Shown: positions 18,296-27,450 of the stretch, piece after piece
How positions within the stretch are numbered: position 1 is the first letter of the stretch
Layout: each line of letters begins with the position of its first letter
NCBI RefSeq assembly: GCF_022063185.1
Contig: NZ_CP091913.1
Location: 3,535,501 to 3,599,500 of the forward strand
Source: Nostoc sp. UHCC 0870
Lineage (GTDB): Bacteria; Cyanobacteriota; Cyanobacteriia; Cyanobacteriales; Nostocaceae
Length of the DNA stretch: 64,000 nt
Direction: 5' to 3'
The notes under the pieces: generated by a model
The model's input: the letters and a program-made list of their open reading frames with translations, nothing else
The model's database searches: none
Told to the model about the DNA's origin: nothing
Position numbers and translations under genes: made by a program

Positions 18296-19366
18296 ATGTA
18301 TGATGTCCTTGATGCCCAATCTGTTTTAGAAGTGTTGCGGCCAGTGCAAGACCCAGAACTGCGAAAGAGTCTCGTAGAACTGAACATGATTCGCAATGTC
18401 AAAATCGCAAGTGGTAAGGTAAGCTTCACTTTGGTTTTAACCACACCCGCCTGTCCCCTGCGGGAATTTATCGTTGAAGACTGTGAAAAAGCAGTGAAAC
18501 AGCTGCCTGGGGTGACAGATGTCAGTGTAGACGTAACAGCAGAAACACCCCAACAAAAGAGCTTACCTGACCGCAATGGTGTTCCGGGGGTCAAAAATAT
18601 TATTGCTGTCTCCAGTGGTAAGGGTGGTGTCGGTAAAAGTACGATCGCAGTTAATGTGGCCGTAGCGTTGGCACAAACGGGGGCAAAAGTCGGCTTACTA
18701 GATGCGGATATCTACGGCCCCAATGATCCCACCATGCTCGGACTAGCGGATGCTCAAATTGTGGTGCGCTCCACAGATAAAGGTGAAGTTTTAGAGCCTG
18801 CCTTTAATCATGGTGTCAAATTAGTCTCAATGGGATTTTTGATTGACCGAGATCAGCCTGTGATTTGGCGTGGGCCAATGTTGAATGGAGTCATTCGCCA
18901 GTTCCTCTATCAAGTGCAATGGGGCGAATTAGACTATTTAATTGTTGATATGCCCCCCGGAACAGGTGATGCTCAGTTAACCTTAACTCAGTCCGTACCA
19001 ATGTCAGGGGCAGTAATTGTTACTACACCGCAAACTGTAGCACTGTTAGATTCCCGTAAAGGGTTGCGGATGTTCCAACAAATGAATGTGCCTGTATTGG
19101 GAATAATAGAAAACATGAGTTATTTCATTCCTCCCGATATGCCAGATAAACAGTACGATATCTTTGGTTCTGGCGGTGGTTCTAAAACTGCAACTGAGTT
19201 AGGAGTACCCTTGTTAGGTTGTGTCCCACTAGAGATTGCGACTAGAGTGGGTGGTGACAATGGTGTACCGATAGTTATTGCTAATCCAGATTCAGTCTCA
19301 GCCAAAGCCCTAAAAGCGATCGCATTAACTATTGCTGGTAAAGTATCAGTCGCAGCTTTGACATAA
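18296..19366 (+). CDS. mrp: Mrp/NBP35-family iron-sulfur carrier ATPase (ApbC)
   Basis: P-loop ATPase of 356 residues thought to load or carry Fe-S clusters. Residues 1-80 form a MIP18/DUF59 domain with VLRPVQDPELRKSLVELNMI. The ParA-like domain has deviant Walker A SSGKGGVGKST (about 103-113), DADIYGPNDPTML and DMPPGTGDAQLT. The region after ENMSYF lacks the CxxC pair that coordinates the cluster in enterobacterial Mrp. I see no other cysteine pair near the C-terminus. The start ATG is at 18296. Confidence 0.93.
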   Translation: MYDVLDAQSVLEVLRPVQDPELRKSLVELNMIRNVKIASGKVSFTLVLTTPACPLREFIVEDCEKAVKQLPGVTDVSVDVTAETPQQKSLPDRNGVPGVKNIIAVSSGKGGVGKSTIAVNVAVALAQTGAKVGLLDADIYGPNDPTMLGLADAQIVVRSTDKGEVLEPAFNHGVKLVSMGFLIDRDQPVIWRGPMLNGVIRQFLYQVQWGELDYLIVDMPPGTGDAQLTLTQSVPMSGAVIVTTPQTVALLDSRKGLRMFQQMNVPVLGIIENMSYFIPPDMPDKQYDIFGSGGGSKTATELGVPLLGCVPLEIATRVGGDNGVPIVIANPDSVSAKALKAIALTIAGKVSVAALT

Positions 19367-19488
19367 TCAATTCTAATTTCTGTCTGATTCCTAGGCCACA
19401 ACCTAGGAATACAGAGTTATTCATAGTGATAAGTAGAACGACTTGAAAAAACCAAAATATGTAAAGTAATGTAAAAAAATTACATTTA

Positions 19489-19542
19489 GTTCGTAGTAAG
19501 GACTTTAGTCCTCTCATCAGGACTAAAGTCCTTACTACGAAC
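19489..19542. repeat. Perfect 24-bp inverted repeat with 6-base loop
   Basis: Arms 19489-19512 and 19519-19542 are exact reverse complements around the loop CTCATC. The left arm includes GTAGTAAGGACTTTAGTCCT. It lies within a larger element (about 19425-19571) flanked by GTAGAACG and CGTTCTAC blocks, related to the element at 5525-5650 in opposite orientation. It could also act as a bidirectional transcription stop between mrp and rodA. Confidence 0.85.
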
Positions 19543-19599
19543 CTTCAATTATTTACACCGTTCTACTTACATCTAATTGCTAAACTTTAAAATCCCACA

Positions 19600-20916
19600 A
19601 TGTTATTGAAACGTTCGCTCCCCAAAATTCGCTGGAAGTATTGGGTTAAGCCTTGGCAGCAAGTAGACTGGCTTTTATTTTTATTAGCTGTTGGTCTCAG
19701 CATATTTGGCGGACTGATGATCCTCAGCACCGAACTTAAGCAACCTGTTACAGACTGGTGGTGGCACTGGTTAGTTGCTGGTATTGGTACTTTCATCGCT
19801 GTTTTTATCGCCCGGTTTCGTTACGAAAACTTACTCCAGTGGCATTGGATAACATACGCACTCACTAACCTTAGTCTAATTGCGGTGATGATTATCGGCA
19901 CTACTGCCAAAGGCGCACAGCGATGGATAAGCGTAGGGGGTTTTAATATCCAACCCTCAGAATTCGCTAAAGTAGGGATAATCATTACCTTAGCGGCTTT
20001 ATTACACAAAACTACGGCAGCTACTTTACCCAACTTTTTTCGAGCTTTGGCATTTACGGCTGTACCCTGGTTATTAGTATTTACTCAACCTGATTTGGCA
20101 ACATCACTAGTATTTGGAGCGATCGTTTTAGGGATGTTGTATTGGGCTAATGCTAACCCAGGTTGGTTAATCCTGTTGATTTCTCCTGTAGTCGCGGCAA
20201 TTTTATTTGGTATATCTTGGCCATTATCACAACCCCTATTAGTTTTTCACGAAATATCGTTGGGTCTTTTAGGTTTAATGTGGTCAATTGCTATGGGAAT
20301 TTTAGGTTGGCAAACTCTCCCTTGGCGGCGGTTTGGTATTAGTGGTATTGGTGCTTTGTCACTCAATATGCTAGGTGGTGAACTGGGGGTCTTCGCCTGG
20401 AATAATATTTTGAAAGAATATCAAAAAGCCCGCCTGACAACCTTTTTACGCCCTGGACAGGATATATTAGGTGCAGGTTATCACCAACATCAATCGCGCA
20501 TTGCTATTGGTGCTGGTGAGATGTGGGGTCGGGGTTTGTTCAAAGGGCCAATGACACAACTGAATTTCGTCCCTGAACAGCATACAGATTTCATTTTCTC
20601 GGCGGTAGGTGAAGAATTTGGTTTTGTGGGATGTTTAGTGGTGTTATTTGTCTTCTGTTTGATTTGCTGGCGATTACTGCACGTTGCTCAAACAGCCAAA
20701 GATAATTTTGGTTCTTTGTTAGCGATCGGTGTTTTATCGATGATTGTGTTTCAGTTGATAGTAAATGTAGGTATGACCGTGGGTTTAGCACCTGTAGCTG
20801 GTATACCTCTACCGTGGATGAGTTACGGTCGTTCTGCTATGCTGACCAATTTCATTGCTTTAGGAATAGTAGAATCGGTAGCAAATTTTCGCCAACGTCA
20901 GAAGTATTATTTTTGA
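19600..20916 (+). CDS. rodA: Rod-shape peptidoglycan glycosyltransferase RodA (SEDS family)
   Basis: Multi-pass membrane protein of 438 residues with about ten hydrophobic segments, which polymerises lipid II during side-wall synthesis. SEDS hallmarks are KGAQRWISVGGFNIQPSEFAK-type sequence near 105-125, TQPDLATSLVFG, and RPGQDILGAGYHQHQS. The end shows GMTVGLAPVAGIPLPWMSYG. A basic N-terminal leader (MLLKRSLPKIRWKYW) precedes the first membrane helix. RodA is preferred over FtsW by overall pattern. Confidence 0.93.
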   Translation: MLLKRSLPKIRWKYWVKPWQQVDWLLFLLAVGLSIFGGLMILSTELKQPVTDWWWHWLVAGIGTFIAVFIARFRYENLLQWHWITYALTNLSLIAVMIIGTTAKGAQRWISVGGFNIQPSEFAKVGIIITLAALLHKTTAATLPNFFRALAFTAVPWLLVFTQPDLATSLVFGAIVLGMLYWANANPGWLILLISPVVAAILFGISWPLSQPLLVFHEISLGLLGLMWSIAMGILGWQTLPWRRFGISGIGALSLNMLGGELGVFAWNNILKEYQKARLTTFLRPGQDILGAGYHQHQSRIAIGAGEMWGRGLFKGPMTQLNFVPEQHTDFIFSAVGEEFGFVGCLVVLFVFCLICWRLLHVAQTAKDNFGSLLAIGVLSMIVFQLIVNVGMTVGLAPVAGIPLPWMSYGRSAMLTNFIALGIVESVANFRQRQKYYF

Positions 20917-21008
20917 TTGAAATACCTGAACTGTGAACTATTGACTCTGGGCTATGAACTCCTCACAAGTATTAAGCTAGTAACAGGAAATAACTGAGGA
21001 AATAGGTC

Positions 21009-21206
21009 ATGATATTACCTGGAGCAACTGTTCGTGTCAAAAATCCCGCAGATACTTACTATCGCTATGAAGGATTAGTACAGCGTGTAAGCGACGGTAA
21101 AGTAGCTGTGTTGTTTGAAGGCGGTAACTGGGATAAAATCATTACCTTTCGCCTATCGGAACTCGAACAAGTAGAAATCACCACTGGTAAGAAAAAAGGA
21201 AAATAA
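21009..21206 (+). CDS. ndhS: NAD(P)H-quinone oxidoreductase subunit S (NdhS)
   Basis: Small soluble subunit of the photosynthetic NDH-1 complex, 65 residues, forming an SH3-like barrel at the ferredoxin-docking site. The sequence [19 protein letters not shown] and [20 protein letters not shown] matches the cyanobacterial NdhS family. The C-terminus is lysine-rich. The start ATG follows an AAATAGGTC stretch. The downstream gap carries AACTCAC heptamers. Confidence 0.88.
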   Translation: MILPGATVRVKNPADTYYRYEGLVQRVSDGKVAVLFEGGNWDKIITFRLSELEQVEITTGKKKGK

Positions 21207-21207
21207 A

Positions 21208-21320
21208 TTAGTCCTGAGTCATTAGTCACTAGTCTTTTACTAATGACTAAGTGACTCAGAACTCACAACTCAGAACTCACAAATCACAACTCACAACTCA
21301 GGACTCAGGACTCACAACTA
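21208..21320. repeat. AACTCAC/GACTCAG heptamer array
   Basis: Imperfect seven-base units (AACTCAC, AACTCAG, GACTCAG) fill most of the gap between ndhS and the next gene. The first half can also fold through AGTCATTAGTCACTAGT and ACTAATGACTAAGTGACT. Confidence 0.7.
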
Positions 21321-21326
21321 ATAAAG

Positions 21327-21982
21327 ATGCGTCTTCCTCTACCACAGTTTGACACAGGCGATCGCCACCCTAACCACATTGCGGAGGTGATTGAAACTAC
21401 TTCTACTGAATTTCTGGCACAGTGTTTAGAACCGGAAGACTTGAGCTTCCCATCGATGCCACCTTTTGGTAGTTGGGTGCGGGCTGTGGATGAGGAAACA
21501 GGTAATCAAGTCTATGCTGTAGTGTATTATGCAACTACAATGCCTGTTGATTCCGTCCACCGAGCCGTGGCTTTAGGTTTATCATTGCAAGATTTGCGTG
21601 AGGAACAACCCCAGATATTTGCCATGCTCAAAACGGAATTTCGGGCGGCGATCGTCGGATTTGAGAAGCCTTCGCTAATTCCAGGTGCTAACCAAATAGT
21701 TTATCAGTATCTACCACCCCGTCCCCCCAAATTCATCAAGCTGTTTATCGGTGCGAACCAGAATTAATAGTTAAGTTCACAGAAGAAATAGATTTTTTGC
21801 GGACGTTACTGGCAATTAATGGCGCACCAGTGGACGCTTTAACTGCTGCGGCAATTAGGGAGGTTTATCAGCTACGCAAAGCTGATCGTGAATGGCTAAT
21901 TAAAGCCGGACGCACCCTTAGTATACTCCTCAAAGACGATTACGATCGCCTAAGGTTCATTTTGAGCCAGATCCACCCATAG
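21327..21982 (+). pseudogene. HAS-barrel-like protein, frame broken at a C6 run
   Basis: The first frame (21327-21767) encodes MRLPLPQFDTGDRHPNHIAEVIETT and ends after PPRPPKFIKLFIGANQN. After the run of six C at 21723-21728, a different frame reads PQIHQAVYRCEPELIVKF, then EEIDFLRTLLAINGAP, and continues to 21982 with a helical tail. One extra C would join them into a protein of about 218 residues. The N-terminal part resembles the HAS-barrel found at the start of HerA-type ATPases, but no ATPase follows. The function is unknown. The break may be a read error or a real mutation. Confidence 0.78.
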
Positions 21983-22125
21983 GCAGTGAGTTATAAAAAA
22001 ATTGCCTAGATAATATAAGTTTCCAGTGTGTTGATTTTTTAGGGTAGCTTTTACTGTTATTGACGATTTTAGAAAATTACTAAAAGGTAATCATAGCTTC
22101 ACCATTGCCCCTTCAACTCCTACCT

Positions 22126-24264
22126 ATGGAACGAATATTACCAGTTCTTGCTCTAGAAGCAACTACCCAAGTTCTGGGACAAGAACCGATTGTTCCCTTT
22201 GCTATTTTGCTGGTAGTCATCTTAGTCATACCTATTCTATTTGAGCGTCTGAAATTACCAGGAATATTTGGTTTAGTTTTCTCTGGATTAGTTCTTGGCC
22301 CATCAGGATGGGATCTATTTCAAACCGAATCAGTGATGATTAACCTGCTAGCAGATATTGGTCTAGTTTATTTAATGTTTGTAGCAGGTTTAGAAGTAGA
22401 AATTGAGCAGTGGCGAAGGCAGAAAAACCGCGCATTAGGCTTTGGCTGCTTTACCTTCAGTGTGCCGTTTTTTCTAGGAACTTTAATTGGGAAAATTTTT
22501 AATTTGAGCTGGCAAAATTCAATATTAGTCGGCTCTCTATTTGCTTCTCATACTCTTTTGGCTTATCCTCTCATCAGTCGCCTGGGTGTAATCAGTAATG
22601 AAGCTGTCACTACCACAATTGCAGCTACAGCTTTTACCGATGTTGGCGCACTTCTAATATTAGCAGTTTGTGTTGCTATATCCCAGGTGGGACTATTTAG
22701 TTTAGCTAAAATATTCAGCTTATTGGGCTGGTTAATTGTTTATGCAATTGTTATTTTGGTGGGCTTTGATTGGGCAGGTAAAGAATTTTTTCGCCGTTCA
22801 GGAGACGATGAAGGTAACAAGTTTTTGTTTGTGCTGTTGGCTGCCTTTTTAGCTGTGATGGGAACTCAATTTATTGGGGTAGAGAAAATTGTTGGCGCAT
22901 TTTTAGCAGGTTTAGCAGTCAACGAAGTTGTAGGTGAAGGGCCAGTTAAAGAAAAAATATTATTTATTGGTAATGTTTTATTTATCCCGATTTTTTTTAT
23001 TAATCTGGGCTTACTTATTGAACTACCGAGTTTAATCAACAATCCGGTTATATTCAAGTTATCTATTTTAGTTATTGTTGGTTTGCTGGCTGGTAAATTT
23101 ATTGCGGCTTGGTTAGCAAAACTCATATATCGGTATAACTGGCAAGAAATGATCACAATGTGGTCATTATCAATCCCGCAGGTGGGTACAACATTAGCTG
23201 CAACATTTGTAGGATATAGGGCTGGACTGTTACCGCCAGAGTTTTTAAGTAGCTTTGTCATCTTGATGTTAGTAACATCTATTTTGGGGCCATGGATTAC
23301 TAGTCGCGCAGCTGTAGCTTTAACCCCTCAACCTGTCACCGCCACAGTAGCTGTAACTTTTCCACCACCGCTACCAGAAGCACCCCGCACCGATACTTTT
23401 ACAATAGTTGTACCTATTTATAATCCTCATACTCAGCAGTATTTGGTGGAAATGGCGGCATTATTAGCACGTCAGGCAAAAGGTAGAATTATTCCATTAG
23501 CGATCGCGACAGCTGCGGCTCAGATGGATGCACCACAATTAGAATCCTCTGTGCAAAGAAGTGAGCGTTTGTTAACAAAAGCCACAACCCAAAGTCAAGT
23601 CTTAGGTGTAGAAGCAGAACCGTTGCTGAGAATTGATGATGCCTTCGCACCCGGAATTAGCAGAGCCGCCCGTGAGCAAAAAGCCAATTTAATTGTTATG
23701 GGTTGGGGTAAACGTACCGGGTTAAGAGCGCGGTTATTTGGCAATGTTATTGATGGTGTACTTTGGGCATCTCACTGTCCGGTAGCTGTGACAAGGCTTG
23801 TAGATTCACCCCGCAAAATTCAACGCATCTTAGTACCATTAGAAAATCTTATCACTCCTGGATTACAGCCGGTGCAGTTGGCTCAGATGCTAGCAGAAGC
23901 TAATCAAGCCCAGGTGACAGTATTAAATGTATGCGATCGCCGCACCAGTTCCAGTAAAATTGCATCTCGGCGATCGCATCTTTCCGATTTAGTATCTCAT
24001 TTATCTTTGGTAAATCCACCAGAAATTCAAATTATTGCCCATGAAAATGCTGCCCAAGCCATCTTGCAAGCAGCAAGATTATATGACTTAGTAGTGTTGC
24101 CCTTTACCCGTAATCGTACAAGTCCTAGTGGATTAGCTATCAGTGATGTAACAACTCAGCTAGTCAGACAAATCACCTGCTCAATTGTTATGCTGGGCGA
24201 ACCACAGCAGATACCAACAGGAATCACGACACCAGGAATTACTAACAGTATAACCCGTGTATAA
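22126..24264 (+). CDS. Cation:proton antiporter (CPA2) with C-terminal universal stress domains
   Basis: 712 residues from ATG 22126 (MERILPVLALEA); a TTG seven codons upstream is also possible. The first 400 residues form about 12 membrane helices of a Kef/NapA-type exchanger, with LPGIFGLVFSGLVLGPSGWDLF, FVAGLEVEIEQW and FLAGLAVNEVVGEGP. From about residue 425 there are two cytoplasmic universal-stress-protein-like modules (FTIVVPIYNP, LIVMGWGKRTG, RILVPLENL). It probably exchanges Na+ or K+ for protons, with the USP part sensing nucleotides. Confidence 0.9.
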   Translation: MERILPVLALEATTQVLGQEPIVPFAILLVVILVIPILFERLKLPGIFGLVFSGLVLGPSGWDLFQTESVMINLLADIGLVYLMFVAGLEVEIEQWRRQKNRALGFGCFTFSVPFFLGTLIGKIFNLSWQNSILVGSLFASHTLLAYPLISRLGVISNEAVTTTIAATAFTDVGALLILAVCVAISQVGLFSLAKIFSLLGWLIVYAIVILVGFDWAGKEFFRRSGDDEGNKFLFVLLAAFLAVMGTQFIGVEKIVGAFLAGLAVNEVVGEGPVKEKILFIGNVLFIPIFFINLGLLIELPSLINNPVIFKLSILVIVGLLAGKFIAAWLAKLIYRYNWQEMITMWSLSIPQVGTTLAATFVGYRAGLLPPEFLSSFVILMLVTSILGPWITSRAAVALTPQPVTATVAVTFPPPLPEAPRTDTFTIVVPIYNPHTQQYLVEMAALLARQAKGRIIPLAIATAAAQMDAPQLESSVQRSERLLTKATTQSQVLGVEAEPLLRIDDAFAPGISRAAREQKANLIVMGWGKRTGLRARLFGNVIDGVLWASHCPVAVTRLVDSPRKIQRILVPLENLITPGLQPVQLAQMLAEANQAQVTVLNVCDRRTSSSKIASRRSHLSDLVSHLSLVNPPEIQIIAHENAAQAILQAARLYDLVVLPFTRNRTSPSGLAISDVTTQLVRQITCSIVMLGEPQQIPTGITTPGITNSITRV

Positions 24265-24595
24265 AAAACTGATTGTGGCATTAATCCAAAATCTAAAATG
24301 CCCATTCCCCAAATTTGACAATTTTGTCTAACGAAGACTTTATTTTGTTGAAGATTTGATGAATTTTAAGTTAGGCAAGCACAAAGTTTAAACGATGTTT
24401 GTTATTTTGCTAAATGAATTAGCCGTAATACTCAATATAATGTAATAGAAATAAATACATAGTAAAATTGCTCAATTATTCAGTGTTAGATTTTGGATTT
24501 TCCCTGTTGTTTCTGTATTTTCATACTTAGACTGGGTACTCTAAATTAACAATATCAACAACAGCTAGCAATATTTTGTAAGTAACTGAGAAAAT
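24265..24595. other. AT-rich intergenic region before the UDP-glucuronate decarboxylase gene
   Basis: About 330 bases, AT-rich, with no gene, tandem array or RNA recognised. It likely holds the promoter for the sugar-nucleotide genes. Confidence 0.45.
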
Positions 24596-25531
24596 ATGAG
24601 AATTTTGGTGACGGGCGGTGCTGGGTTTATTGGTTCTCATCTGATTGACCGACTTATACCTGAAGGGCATGAAGTCATCTGCTTAGATAACTTCTACACA
24701 GGACACAAACGTAACATCCTCAAATGGATGAATCATCCCAACTTTGAACTCATCCGCCATGACATCACCGAACCAATTCGGTTAGAAGTAGATCAAATTT
24801 ACCATCTAGCTTGTCCAGCTTCTCCAGTACATTACCAGTACAACCCTGTAAAAACCGTTAAAACTAACGTCATGGGAACACTGAATATGCTGGGATTAGC
24901 CAAGCGCGTTAAGGCGAGATTTTTCCTGGCTTCTACTAGCGAAGTATACGGAGATCCAGAAGTTCACCCCCAACCAGAAGAGTACAGGGGTAGCGTTAAT
25001 CCTATTGGTTTGCGTTCCTGCTATGACGAAGGTAAGAGAATCGCTGAAACTCTAGCATTTGACTACTACAGACAAAATAAAGTCGATATTCGAGTTGTCC
25101 GTATATTTAACACCTACGGGCCAAGAATGTTAGAAAATGATGGGCGGGTTGTCAGTAATTTTATAGTTCAAGCCTTGCGAGGTACACCTCTAACTGTCTA
25201 TGGTGATGGCTCACAAACTCGCAGTTTTTGCTATGTATCCGATCTAGTGGAAGGATTTATCCGCTTGATGAATAGTGACTATATCGGTCCACTCAATTTG
25301 GGTAATCCTGGTGAATACACGATTTTAGAATTGGCTCAAGCTGTGCAGAATTTAATTAACCCAGATGCAGAGATTAAATTTGAGCCTTTACCTGCTGACG
25401 ATCCTCGTCGTCGCCAACCGGATATCACAAAAGCAAAAACCCTGTTAAATTGGCAACCGACTATTCCTCTAGAAGAAGGATTAAAGATAACAATAGAGGA
25501 TTTCCGCGATCGCGTCAAAAATAGCGTCTAG
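24596..25531 (+). CDS. UDP-glucuronate decarboxylase (UDP-xylose synthase)
   Basis: NAD-dependent extended short-chain dehydrogenase of 311 residues. The Rossmann motif is [10 protein letters not shown] at the N-terminus; the catalytic region has STSEVYGDP and the Tyr-x3-Lys pair in [28 protein letters not shown] sequence and [10 protein letters not shown] are characteristic of UXS/SuhB-like decarboxylases. It converts UDP-glucuronate to UDP-xylose. The next gene makes UDP-glucuronate, so the two form a short pathway, with a 149-base gap on the same strand. Confidence 0.93.
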   Translation: MRILVTGGAGFIGSHLIDRLIPEGHEVICLDNFYTGHKRNILKWMNHPNFELIRHDITEPIRLEVDQIYHLACPASPVHYQYNPVKTVKTNVMGTLNMLGLAKRVKARFFLASTSEVYGDPEVHPQPEEYRGSVNPIGLRSCYDEGKRIAETLAFDYYRQNKVDIRVVRIFNTYGPRMLENDGRVVSNFIVQALRGTPLTVYGDGSQTRSFCYVSDLVEGFIRLMNSDYIGPLNLGNPGEYTILELAQAVQNLINPDAEIKFEPLPADDPRRRQPDITKAKTLLNWQPTIPLEEGLKITIEDFRDRVKNSV

Positions 25532-25680
25532 ATTTCACGTCGTCGATGCTACGTTTAGATACAGGTTTAATCTATTTGTCAACCGTAGTTATGTAGCGGT
25601 TTTCCCTAAAAGAGTTTCAACGTTGTAATTAATACTTCGTTTCTGAATAAAAGCCCCAAACAAAGTGAGGAGTTCAAGAA

Positions 25681-27075
25681 ATGCGTGTTTGTGTAATAGG
25701 TACTGGTTACGTTGGCTTAGTTACAGGTGCTTGTTTAGCTCATATTGGACACGATGTTATTTGTGTAGACAATAACGAAGAAAAAGTCAAACTGATGAAA
25801 TCTGGGCAGTCGCCAATTTTTGAGCCTGGACTATCAGAAATTATGCAGTCTGCGATTCAAAGTGGAAAAATCGAATTTACCACGGATTTAGCTGCTGGCG
25901 TTACCCACGGAGAAATTTTATTTATTGCCGTAGGTACACCACCTTTGCCCACTGGTGAAAGTGATACTCGTTATGTTGAAGCTGTAGCCCGTGGGATCGG
26001 TGCTAACCTCAACGGTGGTTATAAGGTAATTGTGAATAAATCCACAGTACCCATTGGCTCAGGTGATTGGGTGCGGATGATTGTGATGGACGGTATTGCT
26101 GAACGCGAAAAAACTCTGGTGACAGCCGGTGGGGGAACTAGTGAAGATCAACTACCTGAGCTAGTACCTCAGTTTGATGTCGTCAGTAATCCAGAGTTTT
26201 TACGGGAAGGTTCAGCAGTATACGATACATTTAACCCTGATCGCATCGTCTTAGGTGGCAATAGCACTAAAGCCATCTCCATGATGCAAGAACTGTACTC
26301 CCCCATTGTGGAACGCAAGTTTGCTGAAGACAAATCTTTACCTCCCGTAGCTGTACTAGCAACAGACCTCAGTTCAGCAGAAATGATTAAATACGCTGCT
26401 AACGCTTTCCTCGCTACTAAGATTAGTTTTATTAACGAAGTAGCTAACATTTGCGATCGCGTTGGTGCTGATGTTACCCAAGTAGCAAAAGGTATTGGTT
26501 TAGACTCCCGCATTGGCAGTAAGTTCTTACAAGCTGGTATTGGTTGGGGTGGTTCTTGTTTCCCCAAAGACGTTTCCGCGCTGATTCATACTGCTGATGA
26601 CTATGGCTATGAGGCTCAGTTATTAAAATCTGCTGTTACTGTCAACGAACGTCAGCGTCTCATTGCGCTAGAAAAACTTCAGCAAGTGCTAAAAATCCTT
26701 AAAGGTAAAACTGTTGGTTTATTAGGTCTTACCTTCAAGCCTGATACCGACGATTTACGCGATGCACCAGCACTAAATTTAATCGAACAACTAAACCGCT
26801 TGGGTGCTAAGGTCAAAGCCTACGACCCCATCATTTCCCAAACAGGAATGCGTCATGGTCTTTCTGGTGTACTAGTCGAAACTGATGCTGAACGTTTAGC
26901 TGATGGCTGCGATGCTTTGGTACTCGTCACTGAATGGCAACAGTTTAGCTCTCTTGATTACACCAAGATGGCACAATTGATGAGCAACCCTGTAATTATC
27001 GATGGTCGTAACTTCCTCGACCCCGAAACAATGATCCGCGCAGGATTCCAATACGTAGGTGTTGGTAGAAGATAG
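25681..27075 (+). CDS. ugd: UDP-glucose 6-dehydrogenase
   Basis: Oxidises UDP-glucose to UDP-glucuronate with two NAD+. The 464-residue protein has the N-terminal Rossmann motif GTGYVGLVTGACLA, the catalytic cysteine in GIGWGGSCFPKD (about residue 295), and a C-terminal UDP-binding region with GLTFKPDTDDLRDAPALN. A purine-rich ribosome site (GTGAGGAG) lies just before ATG 25681. It supplies the substrate of the preceding decarboxylase for envelope polysaccharide synthesis. Confidence 0.95.
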   Translation: MRVCVIGTGYVGLVTGACLAHIGHDVICVDNNEEKVKLMKSGQSPIFEPGLSEIMQSAIQSGKIEFTTDLAAGVTHGEILFIAVGTPPLPTGESDTRYVEAVARGIGANLNGGYKVIVNKSTVPIGSGDWVRMIVMDGIAEREKTLVTAGGGTSEDQLPELVPQFDVVSNPEFLREGSAVYDTFNPDRIVLGGNSTKAISMMQELYSPIVERKFAEDKSLPPVAVLATDLSSAEMIKYAANAFLATKISFINEVANICDRVGADVTQVAKGIGLDSRIGSKFLQAGIGWGGSCFPKDVSALIHTADDYGYEAQLLKSAVTVNERQRLIALEKLQQVLKILKGKTVGLLGLTFKPDTDDLRDAPALNLIEQLNRLGAKVKAYDPIISQTGMRHGLSGVLVETDAERLADGCDALVLVTEWQQFSSLDYTKMAQLMSNPVIIDGRNFLDPETMIRAGFQYVGVGRR

Positions 27076-27097
27076 AAAATTAGCACGTAATTAGTTT

Positions 27098-27202
27098 TAT
27101 AGCGGTTCTCGCTTTAGTGAGGTATAAGAACCCCACCCCCAACCCCCTCCCCGCAAGCAAGGAGGGGCTATGATATAGCTCATGTGATTAGGAAACGCTA
27201 TA
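27098..27202. mobile_element. MITE-like 105-bp element, copy 1
   Basis: It begins TATAGCGGTTCTCGC and ends GGAAACGCTATA, giving short terminal inverted repeats next to TA. Internally it carries GAACCCCACCCCCAACCCCC. Nearly the same sequence occurs at 40536-40624 and 42872-42977. It is too small to encode a protein. Confidence 0.85.
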
Positions 27203-27210
27203 TATCCCAA

Positions 27211-27246
27211 TTAAAGACCGCCTAGAAACTTCTAGACGGTCTTTAA
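27211..27246. terminator. Strong hairpin after ugd
   Basis: TTAAAGACCGCCTAGA (27211-27226) pairs with TCTAGACGGTCTTTAA (27231-27246), with one mismatch, around a four-base AACT loop. The arms end in A and T runs, so it can terminate transcription from both sides. Confidence 0.75.
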
Positions 27247-27266
27247 TTACGAATTACCAAGCCCCG

Positions 27267-27442
27267 TTGGGGCGGGTGTAGGGGTGTAGGGGTGTAGGGG
27301 GAAGAAAGAGCAGCCAACCTAACCCTTGGGTTAAAAGCCCTCTTCTTTGGGACAACGGTGTTTGGTTCTTTTTTAATCCCCGTCCAACACCTTCAACCCC
27401 TACACCCTTACACCCTTACACCCCTACACCCCTACACCCCTA
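27267..27442. repeat. Inverted pair of TGTAGGGG octamer arrays
   Basis: About three TGTAGGGG units at 27275-27300 face about five CCCTACAC/CCCTTACA units at 27400-27442. Together they can form a long imperfect hairpin around about 100 bases. The same octamer forms a longer array at 51431-51510. Confidence 0.75.
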
Positions 27443-27450
27443 ATGAAGAA

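Noticed and set aside
27267..27442. Attenuator or riboswitch between ugd and the DUF2993 gene
   Set aside because: The symmetry comes from inverted octamer arrays, and the region lies between convergent genes where no leader RNA is expected.
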